NCBI GenBank assembly: GCA_000231825.2
Contig: JH720319.1
Coordinates: 872,592 to 936,591 of the forward strand
DNA from: Tetrahymena elliotti 4EA
Taxonomy: Eukaryota > Ciliophora > Oligohymenophorea > Hymenostomatida > Tetrahymenidae
DNA length: 64,000 bases
Direction of reading: 5' to 3'
How positions within the stretch are numbered: the stretch's first letter is position 1; every line of letters starts with the position of its first letter. A program made the position numbers and the translations under genes. The notes under the pieces were generated by a model. It was not told the origin of the DNA. It made no database searches and was given only the letters and a program-made list of their open reading frames with translations. Below are positions 1 through 11,124 of this stretch, one piece after another.

Positions 1-467
1 ACAACCCATAAATGATAAAAAATTAATTAATTTATATTAGAAAACTTGAATCAGGTTTAAATTATTTCATTTATATTAAATTGTAACTTACTGCTTACTT
101 TCTTTACTTTTAAATTATCAACGAAAATTATGTAGATTTATTTATAATTCATTAGCTCCTATAGAAGTAATAATTTTGAGCAAACAAATTAACTTTTATC
201 TTTGAAATATTGAAGGAATTTATTTATTTTTAGTTAATAAAAATACCTCTTATTAATTATTATTAATTAGATTAATATAAAGCATAATTCTTTGTACTTG
301 AAGAATAAATTTATAAAAAATACTTGATTACACAACATGTATTACATAATTGCATATTATTGTTTTATTTAATGTGCTTAATGTATATTTAATTTTAAGG
401 AGAACATTTTATTTTAGTTTGAATTTATATTTTTAGTTTTGTATTGAAATATGTATTTATTTATTAT
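1..467. other. Gene-free AT-rich stretch downstream of the bromodomain gene
   Basis: No open frame with protein-like composition was seen on either strand. The part next to 468 is presumably the 3' UTR and terminator region of the minus-strand bromodomain gene. No structured element was recognised. Confidence 0.5.
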
Positions 468-1634
468 TCATAATGAAAATTATTCCTTAATTTTACTAAA
501 TACCATCTTAGATAATGTATTAAAGTTTACTGTATAGTGTTCTTTTGATTACTAGGAAATGTGTTGTGGTTCATATTCTTATATAGTTTTAATGCACTTA
601 AACAGTTCCTCTTGTGAAAAATTCACAACCTTCTACTTCAAAAATTACTTATCTTCTTCAGTAATAAGATTTTCTTTAGATTATATTTATTACTAAAGTC
701 CTATAACAATACAGTTGTAGTTTGGAGATTTGGGAGGGTGCATAACAGCTTTTTTGTCAAATATATATTGTTGTGCCAAAGCTGGTATTTATTGAGCTTT
801 TTTGAGTCCTAATACATCTTATGGTTTTCCTTTTTTTATGACCTTGGATAACTTCTTTACTCCTTTTACCCCTCTTTTTTCTAAATATTAAAATAATAAT
901 CTTACATATTAATTTTTGCAAATTTATTTTGAGTTTTTACCTTTTTTATCTATGCTTAAGGATGATTTTCTTGAGGGAATTCCAGAAGGAGTTGGATACA
1001 AATAATTCTAATTTCCGTTAGATTAAATCATACTTGAGTTAAGGGAATCTTTTACACGATTATATTTTCTTTTTTTAATTGGTACTCCATTCTCATCAAA
1101 TCTATAATGAGTTTTAAAAGGTAGAAGATGTTCCTTTAATGATTTTTTTGAGAGCCTTTCTAATCTCAAAGATGCTTTATATATCTCACTATTTTCTTAG
1201 TTGTAAATTCTACAATTACCCCAAATGAGGTTCAAGTCATTTTCAAATTCTTTATATCCTACATACTTAAAAGAAAGAAACAAAAAATGGGAATTATAAT
1301 TATAAAGATATGTTTAAGAAATATTAAATATTAACAAAGTATTATAGAAAATAAAATGTTTTTTATTTCAAATTAAATTCTTTTACAAATTTTTATCCAA
1401 AGAATTATAAAAATGTTTAAATTAAAACTATTTATTGACTCATTTTACCTTTTTTATTTTTTTCTACATAGTTTATAAGTCCATAGGCTTAGCTATTTTC
1501 TTTGTATAATCGAAAAACAGCTTAGTATCTACAGGAAGATAAAATATTTGCTATGGATCCTGCACAATAATATCATTAAGCACATTGTTTAGTGCTGCAG
1601 TTAAATCTAACTTATCTTTCTTTCCTTTGCTCAT
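468..1634 (-). CDS. Bromodomain protein (307 aa, three exons)
   Basis: Predicted to bind acetyl-lysine, most likely on histone tails in the nucleus. Exons on the minus strand are 1449-1634, 941-1265 and 468-880. The introns (183 and 60 bp) begin GTAAAA and end AG, and the exons total 308 codons including TGA. Residues about 20-110 form a single bromodomain. Helix Z and the ZA loop carry IFYLPVDTKLFFDYT and PMDLQTMQKKI. After the first intron come DLNLIWGNCRIYNQENSEIY and A..LERLSKK, so the conserved Asn that contacts acetyl-lysine is present in the CRIYN motif. The rest (about 110-307) is basic, with KKRKYNR and KKRGVKG stretches like nuclear localisation signals. I chose the ATG that begins MSKGKKDK. 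The frame stays open upstream, but that part reads as hydrophobic, UTR-like sequence. The partner complex is unknown. Confidence 0.9.
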
Positions 1635-3432
1635 TTTATTTTGAACGCTTTCAGAAGATGAATTGATGTTACTAATGCAATGAAAGAGAAAAAATGAATA
1701 TTAATTTTTAAGGCTGAAAGATTCTTTCTTGTAGGAGGAGTTTGTGGGAAAGTAAAAAAATTAATAAATAACAAAATATATTGAAAACAAATATAATAAA
1801 TATACTTTCTTTTTCAATTTATTCCAAATTTATATGATGAGATAAATATCAAATGACAAATCATTTTAAATACAAATATTAGTATATATTTTTAACAACC
1901 TACATAAAAAAAATATGTTTACTATTTAGTCATCAACCCTTTTAGTATATTTTTAAATCTCCTAAATTTTAAATACTAAGTAACAATTAATATATAATAA
2001 AAAAATATCTTAATGTTTCTATTTATTATTTTTCTTCACCCAAAATCTAAAATTTTTGAGAAATTTTTAAAATTATTAGGTTCAATGACCATATTTGATT
2101 AAATTGAAGAAATAACTAGAATTTAATATTTATAATCATAAGTGATTTCACAGATATCAAGCTTATTGCCATTTTAATATCTTAATTTTTAAGAAAAAAT
2201 ATCCTTAAATCTATTCTAGTAATCTTTTATTTTGTTAATTCTTAATTTTTTATGTTAAAAAGGAATCATTTGTTTTTAATAATATAAGAATTGAAATAAA
2301 TACATTTGATTAACTCTTATTTTACATATCAAAATCTATATATTTGTGTAAGCCAAGCCAAGCCACCTCACTCCTTTTAAATTATCATCAAAGATTGCAA
2401 TAAATTTAATTATTTAAATATTGATATTTTTTATCATTAACCTTAAGAACATAACAATACTCATTTTCCTTCATTATATTTAATTTAATTTGACTGATTC
2501 ACTTTTCTTCTTTACACCCTCTTTTATTTGTATTAAAAAATAAATATTTTATAGCATAACAAATCCAAAAAACACTTTATCATGTTTTGTATATTTATTA
2601 AAGCAAATCAAAAATAAATAAAGCTCCTATTAATAAACAAATCAAGTAAGAGCAATTCAGATAAAACTATGAGAAACATTAAAATAATCTTAACTTTGTT
2701 TACTCAAATAGATACGATTTTAAGAATGAAATAAATATTATCTTTATAGTAGTAGAAAATTATTTCTTGTTGTTGTTTAAATTTTGATGAAATAAATTTA
2801 TTGATCTAAATAAAGCAAATGCTTGAAAATTATAAATCCTGATAATTAATTCTATTGTAAGTGAATATTTTGATATATAATATGTATAATATTGGCTCTA
2901 AAAGCTATAAATTAAAGTTTTATATATTATAATTAAATTGTTTTATTTATATTTAAATTTATTTAAAAAATTTAATAATCCATTTTTCAATTTCATGTGA
3001 AAATTATCTATTTTATCTTATTGCTTCGAGGTGATTTGTCAAATTGTCAATTAGATTTTTAAACATCACAAAAGAAGCAACTTAAATGTGTTTTTTTATA
3101 GGAAAAAGAATTATTTTTATAGTTTTAGTTAGAGAAAGAGAGAGACGTTTTCTTTTATTGGTTAGAGAGTTTATGAATCAAATTTTGTAATAATTAAGTA
3201 GTGTACTTGAGGCTAAATGAGAAGTCCTTTAAGAAATACGAATCAAAATTAAAATCTTAGTGATAGATAGTTAGGTAGTATTCATAATATTTAAGAAGAA
3301 ATTTAATAAGATTAAAGAGTAAAAAATAATATTTTATTTAGTTTAGTGTTTTCTATATAATAAAAATTAAAAGGCTGAGTAAGCTCTTTGTTACTTCATC
3401 TAAGCTCATTTTCTGATTACCAAAATTTTAGT
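1635..3432. other. Intergenic region upstream of the bromodomain gene
   Basis: No gene recognised. It should hold the promoter and 5' UTR of the bromodomain gene and the 3' UTR of the ELM2 gene. Two local features stand out from the AT background: a GC-rich patch at 2351-2372 (AGCCAAGCCAAGCCACC followed by TCACT), and a two-step inverted repeat at 3021-3080. Confidence 0.5.
3021..3080. repeat. Imperfect hairpin-forming inverted repeat
   Basis: TTGCTTC at 3021-3027 is the reverse complement of GAAGCAA at 3074-3080. Inside it, GTGAT at 3031-3035 pairs with ATCAC at 3065-3069 in the same nested order. A transcript could therefore form a two-segment stem around a loop of about 29 nt. Mixed-composition arms are uncommon in this AT-rich background. 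It lies between the 3' end of the ELM2 gene and the 5' end of the bromodomain gene. A structured non-coding RNA, a UTR structure and chance are all possible. Confidence 0.3.
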
Positions 3433-5790
3433 TCATTTACAAGAAAAAAGTGATTTCTTTTTAATTTTCTTCTTGATAAACTTAGCATCATATTAATTAT
3501 ACATATTATAGAAATTATCTTGATTTTCTTCTAAAAATTCATTGTATTTAGTATGGTCAAATCCCAAAAGCATCAAATGTTGAATGCACTATTCCTCATT
3601 TCTTCTATTACCATACCATTACTTAAGGGTTGCGGTACACTTCACAATAATCTTTTGTTGTTTCTCCTCGATCCAATCTTTTCCCCAAACTTTCTACTGA
3701 GTCACTAATCTTTCCAAGTGATTTTGTTGATAGTTATAACTTCCTAACTCAGGAATTAGAGCTTAGTAGCTACGTCCAACTTTAGTTGCATAATCTTAGT
3801 TACGGATATAGAGATGTGGAACTTATTACTAATCCAAATCTATTTCTTACTAATTATTTTATTACTATTAAAGACCTGGAGTGTTGTTGTTAGAGTTATC
3901 AAATCCCGACTCCTCTATTATAAGATTTTCATCTATTTTTTCTAAATTCTATTCAGACTCCAGGGAAGTAGCAGAGTATGTCTTTTAGTTCTAAGGGATA
4001 TTTTAACTAAATTTAGATTTTTTGTTAGGTATTTTTGATATTTAGTCATTTAAATTTTCTACTGAAGCACTCAAAGGAGCCAAGGAATCTCCTTTGAGAG
4101 AAGCTTAGCCTGGTTAGTTTTTAAGGTTTAACGATTATATCTAGCTTTGAGAGTCAATTTACTCAAAAGTGATTTTTGAAGAGTTTGCATACTAAGAAAT
4201 TTAATTACTGTTTGAAGTTTCTTCGAGTTTTAGATTAAATTAATTTTTATTAGTCGCCTTGTTGTTCTTCTTTTAATTATTTTTATTATTATTTTGTTTC
4301 TTGTTTTTATCTATCTAATTATCTTCACCCTCCCCAGGAATATTACTAGATAACTCTTTGTTTTTATTTTTTTCACAAAATTTTTTTTCTTTCTAGCTTT
4401 CCTCATTTTCTTGCTTCTATTATTTACCATTTTTCAGTTTTATGCTACCGTTTTAAGTATTTTAATTCTTGATAGAAGTTTTTTCACTGATTCTTCCATA
4501 TTTATCATTCTCTTCTTATTTCTAGTTTTGTTTAGATAAAGGACTCTATTTGGTTCCTATTTTTTCATTGTTAGATGAGGAGCCATTCTATTTCATTCTT
4601 TGAGCTGAATTGTTGCTAGATCTACCTTTGATATGAGGCTATCTGATGTGATTTTCTTAGTGATCTTCGTCTCTTGTAGAGGCATCACTATCATCATAAG
4701 ATTAGTTGATGACCAAGGCATCTTCATTTAGACGATAAGAGGTGGGGGAGCGTTTTGTTTGAGATCTAGTCTAAAGCTGTGCTTGCTAATTTTCGCTAAT
4801 ACACCTGTCTTTCTTATTTTCTTCTTCATTAGATGGGCCCTTTTTATTTTTTTCACCAGAAGACTCATTTTTCTAGCCATTTTAAGTTTTATTCATTATT
4901 TTTTTATTGTGATGTGATTTAAGCAAGTTAAGAGATTTTTACTCGATTGAAGAAGACTTGTTTGTGTTGGAATATGATTCTTAAAATTTATTTATTTAAT
5001 TTGAAGCATTAATGGGTTTAGAAACAGAATTAGTTGAAGACTAAAGAGAATTATTTATTTTAGATCTATCTGATTCAGATCTTATTTTCTATTGATTGGA
5101 TTGAGTGTTGTTTTTCATTAATTTTTTCTATTGTAAGATATCTTCTCCCTGTTGATCTTTTAATTCGCGCTCTTTTTAAGACTTTTGACGAGTTTACTTT
5201 ATTTTAATAATGGATTCGTCTTGTTTGTCAACCTTAGTCAGATTCTCTTCAGCAAAAGAATCGTCTTAACCATTTTACTAGGAAGCTTACAATTTTTTTT
5301 TCATTGCATTAATTAAATTATTTTCTTTTTCAGAGGATTTTTTCTATTACTTAGATAAATTTCCTTTCATACCCCCACTGCATTTTTTTTATCCAATATC
5401 AAGTATATTTGATGGAGATATAGACAATGTATTATCATCTAATTCAGGTTGAGATGTACTTTCACATTAACTGTTCATCTTAGTTAGATTGTAAGAACCA
5501 GCTTCAACAATTTGATTAGAATCTTTTTTATCAGAAGATTTACAAATTTTCTTTCTTTTCTTGGTACTTTTCATCCAGGAAGCTTCATACACTTGGCTGT
5601 TTAAAGCGAGAGTATCAAAATCTAGCACTTCATCCCAGTTAATGATTTAAGAACGAGCTCTCCTTCTCTTTCTCTTAATTTATTATGGTTCCTAAGTTGG
5701 GAGCTCTGGTAGTTGAGTGAGCATTTTGTTTTCATTATATTTTATTTTATCAATCACTTTAAGTGAAGATTTTTTTTATGATTCAGTCAT
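3433..5790 (-). CDS. ELM2-domain chromatin protein (785 aa, single exon)
   Basis: Likely a nuclear scaffold or co-repressor subunit. ELM2 domains in MTA, CoREST and MIER proteins recruit histone deacetylases. One uninterrupted frame of 786 codons starts at MTESQKKSSLKVIDK. Residues about 60-650 are Ser/Asn/Lys/Gln-rich low-complexity sequence that looks disordered. Residues about 660-760 carry the ELM2 signature YATKVGRSYQALIPELGSYN (VGRSYQALIPEL at 671). A helical part follows, with KVWGKDWIEEKQQK, then EEQCIQHLMLLGFDHTKYNE, which matches the helix-rich end of ELM2. The usual SANT domain after ELM2 is not obvious: only about 35 basic residues follow before TGA. An N-terminal patch (KRKRRRARSQ) looks like a nuclear localisation signal. 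The identification rests on the short ELM2 core, so the family is likely and the precise orthology unknown. Confidence 0.78.
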
Positions 5791-8700
5791 TTCTTTTGTT
5801 TTTTTTTTCTTCAATAAAAATAACAAAAAGAATTTTTTTTTTTTTTGATTTGTTTAATTTTTTTCATTATAAAAAATAATATAAATTTTAGCGCTTCTCT
5901 TCCCCTTTTCAATCAGTCGATACTATTAATCAATTAATTTAATTAGCAAATGATCAATCATTCAAGATCCTGTTTCAATTATTTTAAATTAAAAGTATAT
6001 GCAAATTTGATTTTTAAAGGAAAAAAATTTGTTTGACTTATGATTAATTAATCTAAAAACAGATATGATATAATAATATTTCTGGGGATAACCTCAATAT
6101 TTTTCTTTTCTTTTTTATTTACTATCAGCTATAATTAACTTTCCCTTTATAACTCCTCATAATAAAATTATAATAGTTTACTCTTTCAATAGCTCTTAAA
6201 ATTTTTGCTGTATAGATAAATAGTTTAATCCCATTCACCTTCTTGCTACCATGCCACCCACCTCTGTACTTCTTTAATTTCTACTTTACCCACTAAATAT
6301 TTCTTCTTTCACATTAAAATCTTTAGTTTAACTATTTTATTAAAATTAAATTTGTATTAGCTCTAAGAGCTGTCTACACTCCTTATTCTTAAAATTTATT
6401 CCCACTGCATACAAATAACACAATATGGAGTGCTTATTAGAAAATTCTGTTTATTAATTTAACCCCCGCCATTATATAGTCTTTCAAATAATTAAACCTT
6501 TAAACAGTATTACATAAGTAACTAAAATCTACTATCACAAAACACTGTTTTAATAATATATACTTATATAATCATAATAGTCACTGCTGCTAGATACTTT
6601 CTTCACTGCAGAACATGTAGTGGAAGTGGGAAGAATACACTTAATAATCATAATTAAGAAAATTTACTTCTCCCTAGAATAGAGTTATTTAATTTTAGAA
6701 AAAATATTTGTAATAAATAACTAATAAATATTAATATTAAATTCTTCATAAACTTAAATTAAATTAATTTCAGACATTTATAGAAAATCAAGTCTATCAG
6801 GCCATTTAATAACTTTCATATTTCATCTATTATCAAGATGCCCTAAAATTAAGTTCATTAATATAATTTATTATTAAATTTTATCATAGCTCCTATTTCA
6901 TTAAAAATTCATTCAAACTTCCACCATTTTTTTAGTTTATCATCCAAAGTGTTAACAAGACAGTATTCATTTGCACTTAATGAAGTAGTATATTTTGAGT
7001 GATATTTTAGCTATTTAAATAAAGATCATGTTTACTCTTCTTTATCAACTCAACACATGCAAAAGGTAAAAGAATGATTCTTCTATTTTATTTCTAAGAG
7101 CAGAAAAAGAAAGAGAAATTTGGAAAGAAGAGTGAGGTGGAAAATTTAATTAATTTAATAAAATTTACCTTCTTTTAAAAATGATTTTATTAACAATACA
7201 TAAAATAAATCTGCATCAAGAAAGTTTTAGCATTTTTTTCGTAAGAATTTCATCTATTTCAAATTGCTTTCATCCCATAGATAAAAAAGGCAATCACTTT
7301 CATATTTTTAAATTAAATAACAAAAACTAAATTTCTTCATTAATAAAAAAGAAAAAAGATTATAAGATAAGCTATTTTTTCTATCATCTTTTATACTGAA
7401 ATGTAAATTCAAACCCACTTATATAATAAATGGTATTTTTTAATTTAAAATAAAAGTATTTATCTTTAATTTATAGCAATACTTAAATCTAAGAGCTCTC
7501 TATGGAAAATTTTGTTGCCTTTATCAATTAAATTCTTCACTTTTTTTTAAGTAATTACTGATAGAAATATAAATTTAATAAAAATTTTCTTCTCTAAATA
7601 ATATAATTTGGCTATTAATTTATCCAAAAAAGGAGACACAAATTCAATTAAAATCAGTCTATATATTTTTAAAATACTTGGGCTTGTGTAGAATAGCAAA
7701 ATTATTTTTTAAATATTTAATCTGATTATGGTTTTATGATAAAAGAATTAAAAATTAGTATTAATTAGGATTATTACATTATGATGCTTTGATAAGTATA
7801 TAATAATAATTTGTGTAAAACTCAATATTAAAAACTATTAAAAGATTAAATTACACAACATAATTTACAATCAGCATATTAATTAGCTTTTATTGCAAAT
7901 AATTTTTATCCCTCTAAACATTTGAAAATAAAATACAAACCATTTATATAAAAATTCTATCAAACACTAGCATTAATTTTAGCATATTATAGATTTATTT
8001 ATATTGTTATTTCATTCAAATCAACAAAAATATTATTGTAAATAAATAGAAGATTTTAAATTTCAAATTCAATTTTAATTAGAATTTAATTTTATCTATT
8101 GATTAATTATCTAATAATTCGTAGCAATTATTACATAAAACAATTCAAAACGTACTTATAGAATCGAATATTCTTAACAATCAAATAAAAAACTATTTTT
8201 CCTAAAAAAATTTATCAATATTCATTAAAAAAAATAACATCAATCAAATAAATTTAACCTTAAAATTTTAATATTTTTAAAATAAAAAAATTATTATTGC
8301 TTAAAAATTAAATCCCAACTAGCAATTATAAATAAAATAATTAGAAAAAACTGGAAGGTAAATATTCAATACTCTCTTCAAACATTAGTCGTCATCTTCA
8401 AAATCATTCAAAAAATTTCAAAAACAGTTTTTATTTAAGAAAAAGTAGAAAGTAATAAAATCATTTTTGAAAAACAATTTAGCTTTGCTGAAGGAATTCT
8501 TAACGCATATATAAATAATTTAAAAAATAAAAATATTGAAACAATATAATAAATCATTCAGTAAATAGTAATAGAGCTTTTGAAATTATATTTAATTTCT
8601 GAGAAAATAAGATAAAAATATTAATATTTTAAGCATAAAAACTAAAAAATGATTTTATTCAATACTTTTAATATTGTTAAACAAGATTATGATTTAAATT

Positions 8701-9060
8701 CACCAATAAATGAAAATTTTTTCTAGTAAAAACAAATGTATTTATCAATAATAAAAGTTGTTCATCTACATTTTTTTAATAAATATTTTAAATCTATTTG
8801 TTTAATTTAGATTTTAACAAAAAAATATTTGAAGTTATTCCATAATATTTTTAAAAAAATACTTTGCCATTTTAAATTTCAAGTATATTTTTTAGATTTT
8901 AAAATTATATTTTATTATTTAATTTTCCCTTATTGAAATTAGAGAAATTTAATTTAAAATTGATGAAATTTTTTTAAGTTAAACATATTTTTTATTTAAT
9001 AAACAATTTAGTAATAATCTAGTAAGAAGTTATCTAAAAAATAGATGATATATTTACTTT
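5791..9060. other. Long intergenic region, no gene seen
   Basis: About 3.3 kb without a protein-like frame on either strand. The first part must contain the promoter of the ELM2 gene. A relatively GC-rich patch at 6241-6260 (TCTTGCTACCATGCCACCC) contains a 9-mer also found upstream of the gene at 24493-25938. A patch at 6590-6640 is also less AT-rich. AGTGAGGTGG at 7131-7140 is the reverse complement of part of the patch at 2363-2372. Confidence 0.45.
6249..6257 (-). promoter_or_regulatory. CCATGCCAC motif upstream of the ELM2 gene
   Basis: The word reads GTGGCATGG on the coding strand and lies about 460 bp upstream of the ELM2 start codon. The same 9-mer, again preceded by TCTTG, lies about 450 bp upstream of the minus-strand gene at 24493-25938. 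A role as a transcription-factor site is inference from position and composition only. Confidence 0.22.
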
Positions 9061-9661
9061 TATATTACTGATAAAAATTAGATTTTATGTTTTAGTCTAT
9101 TAAAATGAAATATTAAAATTAAGTTTTATCTTTTTGATTGTTACCAAATTTAATTTTTTATACTTTAAAAGATGTGAAATATTTATTAAGCCTAACATAT
9201 GCACATACTATGAAAATAGCTTAACAAATATTTAGGTTTACATTGTCTACAAGATAAATGATATATTTGAACTTTGAAATGTGTTGTGTTTGATATGAGT
9301 TTTGTTTTTTATTAAGAATAATAAATGAGTGCAAAAAAAAAAATATTTGATTTATTTTAGATATAGCGTATCTCATTCACAAAATGGAAAATTTTTATTG
9401 GAATAAATAATAAAATTTCGATATTTCAAAATAAGATCATTTAAAAAAAATAAAAATTATTGATTACTTAAAGTTATATTTTTAGCTTTAGTTATTGAAA
9501 AAATGAAGTATCAAAATTAAGTTTTTACTTTTAAATAAAACTCAATTTAACTATTTACACTTTAAAATATATGAAAAGCTTTTTAATTAGGATATTTATG
9601 TTGGCTCTAAAAAAAGCATATTTAGGTACAAATTTTCTACAAGATAGAAGATTCAGAAAAA

Positions 9662-9791
9662 CCTTTATATTTGTTGTTTTAGATTTGAATTTTGTTTTTT
9701 GGAAAGAATAACAAAATAAGTTCAAAAAAAAAAGATTTATTTTAAATAAACGAATCTGTTTACTTCATTCAGCAAAAAGGAAAACTAAAGT
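9662..9791 (+). repeat. Left arm of a 130-bp inverted repeat
   Basis: The reverse complement of this arm matches 9881-10010 with about three to four mismatches over 129 bp and identical 10-base homopolymer runs. The arm is the 3' end of the second tandem unit. The near identity implies a recent duplication with inversion. Confidence 0.9.
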
Positions 9792-9880
9792 GGAAATTTT
9801 AATGTTTAAAATTAAGATAATAAGATATTTATACTAAAATAAAAAAATCATTATAGATTATTTCATAGAATATTTTTAGC
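9791..9880 (+). repeat. 89-bp direct repeat, copy 1 (spacer between the inverted arms)
   Basis: Begins TGGAAATTTTAATG and ends TATTTTTAG. It is repeated in the same orientation at 10012-10100 with about two substitutions (TCATTAT/TAATTAT and TAGAATA/TAGTATA). Confidence 0.9.
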
Positions 9881-10010
9881 ACTTTAGTTTTCCGTTTTGC
9901 TGAATGAAGTAAACAGATTCGTTTATTTAAAATAAATCTTTTTTTTTTGAACTTATTTTGTTATTCTTAACAAAAAACAAAATTCAAATCTAAAACAACA
10001 AATATAAAAG
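9881..10010 (-). repeat. Right arm of the 130-bp inverted repeat
   Basis: Inverted copy of 9662-9791. Transcription across both arms would give a hairpin with a stem of about 129 bp and a loop of about 89 nt. Confidence 0.9.
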
Positions 10011-10011
10011 T

Positions 10012-10100
10012 TGGAAATTTTAATGTTTAAAATTAAGATAATAAGATATTTATACTAAAATAAAAAAATAATTATAGATTATTTCATAGTATATTTTTAG
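10012..10100 (+). repeat. 89-bp direct repeat, copy 2
   Basis: Same sequence as 9791-9880 with about two substitutions. It leads straight into the third tandem unit. The overall order is arm, spacer, inverted arm, spacer. Confidence 0.9.
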
Positions 10101-10400
10101 TTTTAGTAAATTAAAATGAAGTATCAAAGTTAAGTTTTTAATTTGAAATAATAACAGAATTTATTTTTTTTGCACTTTAAAATTATGAAATATTTTTAAA
10201 TTACAAAATATGAGTTGGCTATAAAAAAAGCTTAATAAATATTTAGGTTGAAATTATCTACAAGAATAGATGATTCATTTGAACTTTTATATTTGTTGCT
10301 TTTGACTTATGCTTTTTTAAGAAAATAAGAAAAGTGGTTCAAAAAATAAAATGTTTGATATATTTTAATTAAATTCAAGTGCTTGCTTGTCTCTTTCAAC

Positions 10401-11124
10401 AAAATGAAACATTATATAGAAGCCTTTTTACTATTAGTAAATATTAATATAAGAAATACCTAATTGACGTCAAAATTATATCTTTAATTTAAATTATTGA
10501 TTATTGACAATTACCTAATTCTCATAAGGTTAAGTAAAATTGAAAAAGGAATGCATAGTGTAAATGAGAGATATTGATGAATTAATGACGACGAATATGA
10601 GGTAAATTATAAAATTATTAACAATTCAATGTTTGAAAAAGTACTAATAAGTGAGTAAAAGAAATTTGATTTATATACATATTTTAGATAAAATTGACTT
10701 TAAAAATAGTAACATTACTTATTTTTTTAATTGCATGACTCTAATTTTATTATTTGTTTTGTTTTTAATAGATTAAGATATATGCTTATTATTTAATAAA
10801 GCCTAACATATATTTAATTAATTGAAAAAATAATTAAAAAAAGAAGATATAAAGAGTATTTAACAATCTTATATTAACCAAAATCTCAAGTTAAAACTAT
10901 AATTCAAAATCAAACAATGTAAAATAATTTTATTTTCTGCATTCTATTCGAGAGATCATACAAATTAAGATCAGAAAATGATCTTTTCAAATATTTTTGA
11001 GAACATTTACCATTAAACATTTTATTTTTACTATCTAAAGTTTAAATCAAGTCGATCAAAATTTAGTTTTCCTAATCAACAAAAAGGATTAAACAACTTC
11101 TTACAAATACTATATCAAAAGAAG
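10401..11124. other. Upstream region of the MFS transporter gene
   Basis: AT-rich and without a recognisable gene. It probably contains the promoter and 5' UTR for the plus-strand gene that starts at 11125. No distinct promoter motif could be named. Confidence 0.4.

Larger units (their letters stand above)
9061..10400. repeat. Degenerate tandem repeat array (three ~330-430 bp units)
   Basis: Three related units start near 9061, 9450 and 10069. Each runs in the same order through recognisable landmarks: TTAG..TATTAAAATGAA(G/A)TAT, AAAATTAAGTTTT, a run near 'CACTTTAAAA', 'ATATTTAGGT', 'TCTACAAGATA', 'ATATTTG(T)TG', an A-run after GTTCA or GTGCA, and a CTCATTCA..AAAATGGAA-like end. The units are diverged except around 9662-10100, where an inverted and a direct duplication are nearly identical. 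No coding frame is present. The array lies in the long gene-free region upstream of the MFS transporter. Confidence 0.75.

Noticed and set aside
1635..1760. Upstream in-frame extension of the bromodomain protein
   Set aside because: The frame stays open but the translation is UTR-like (Phe/Leu/Ser-rich). The ATG at 1632-1634 starts a normal, charged N terminus.
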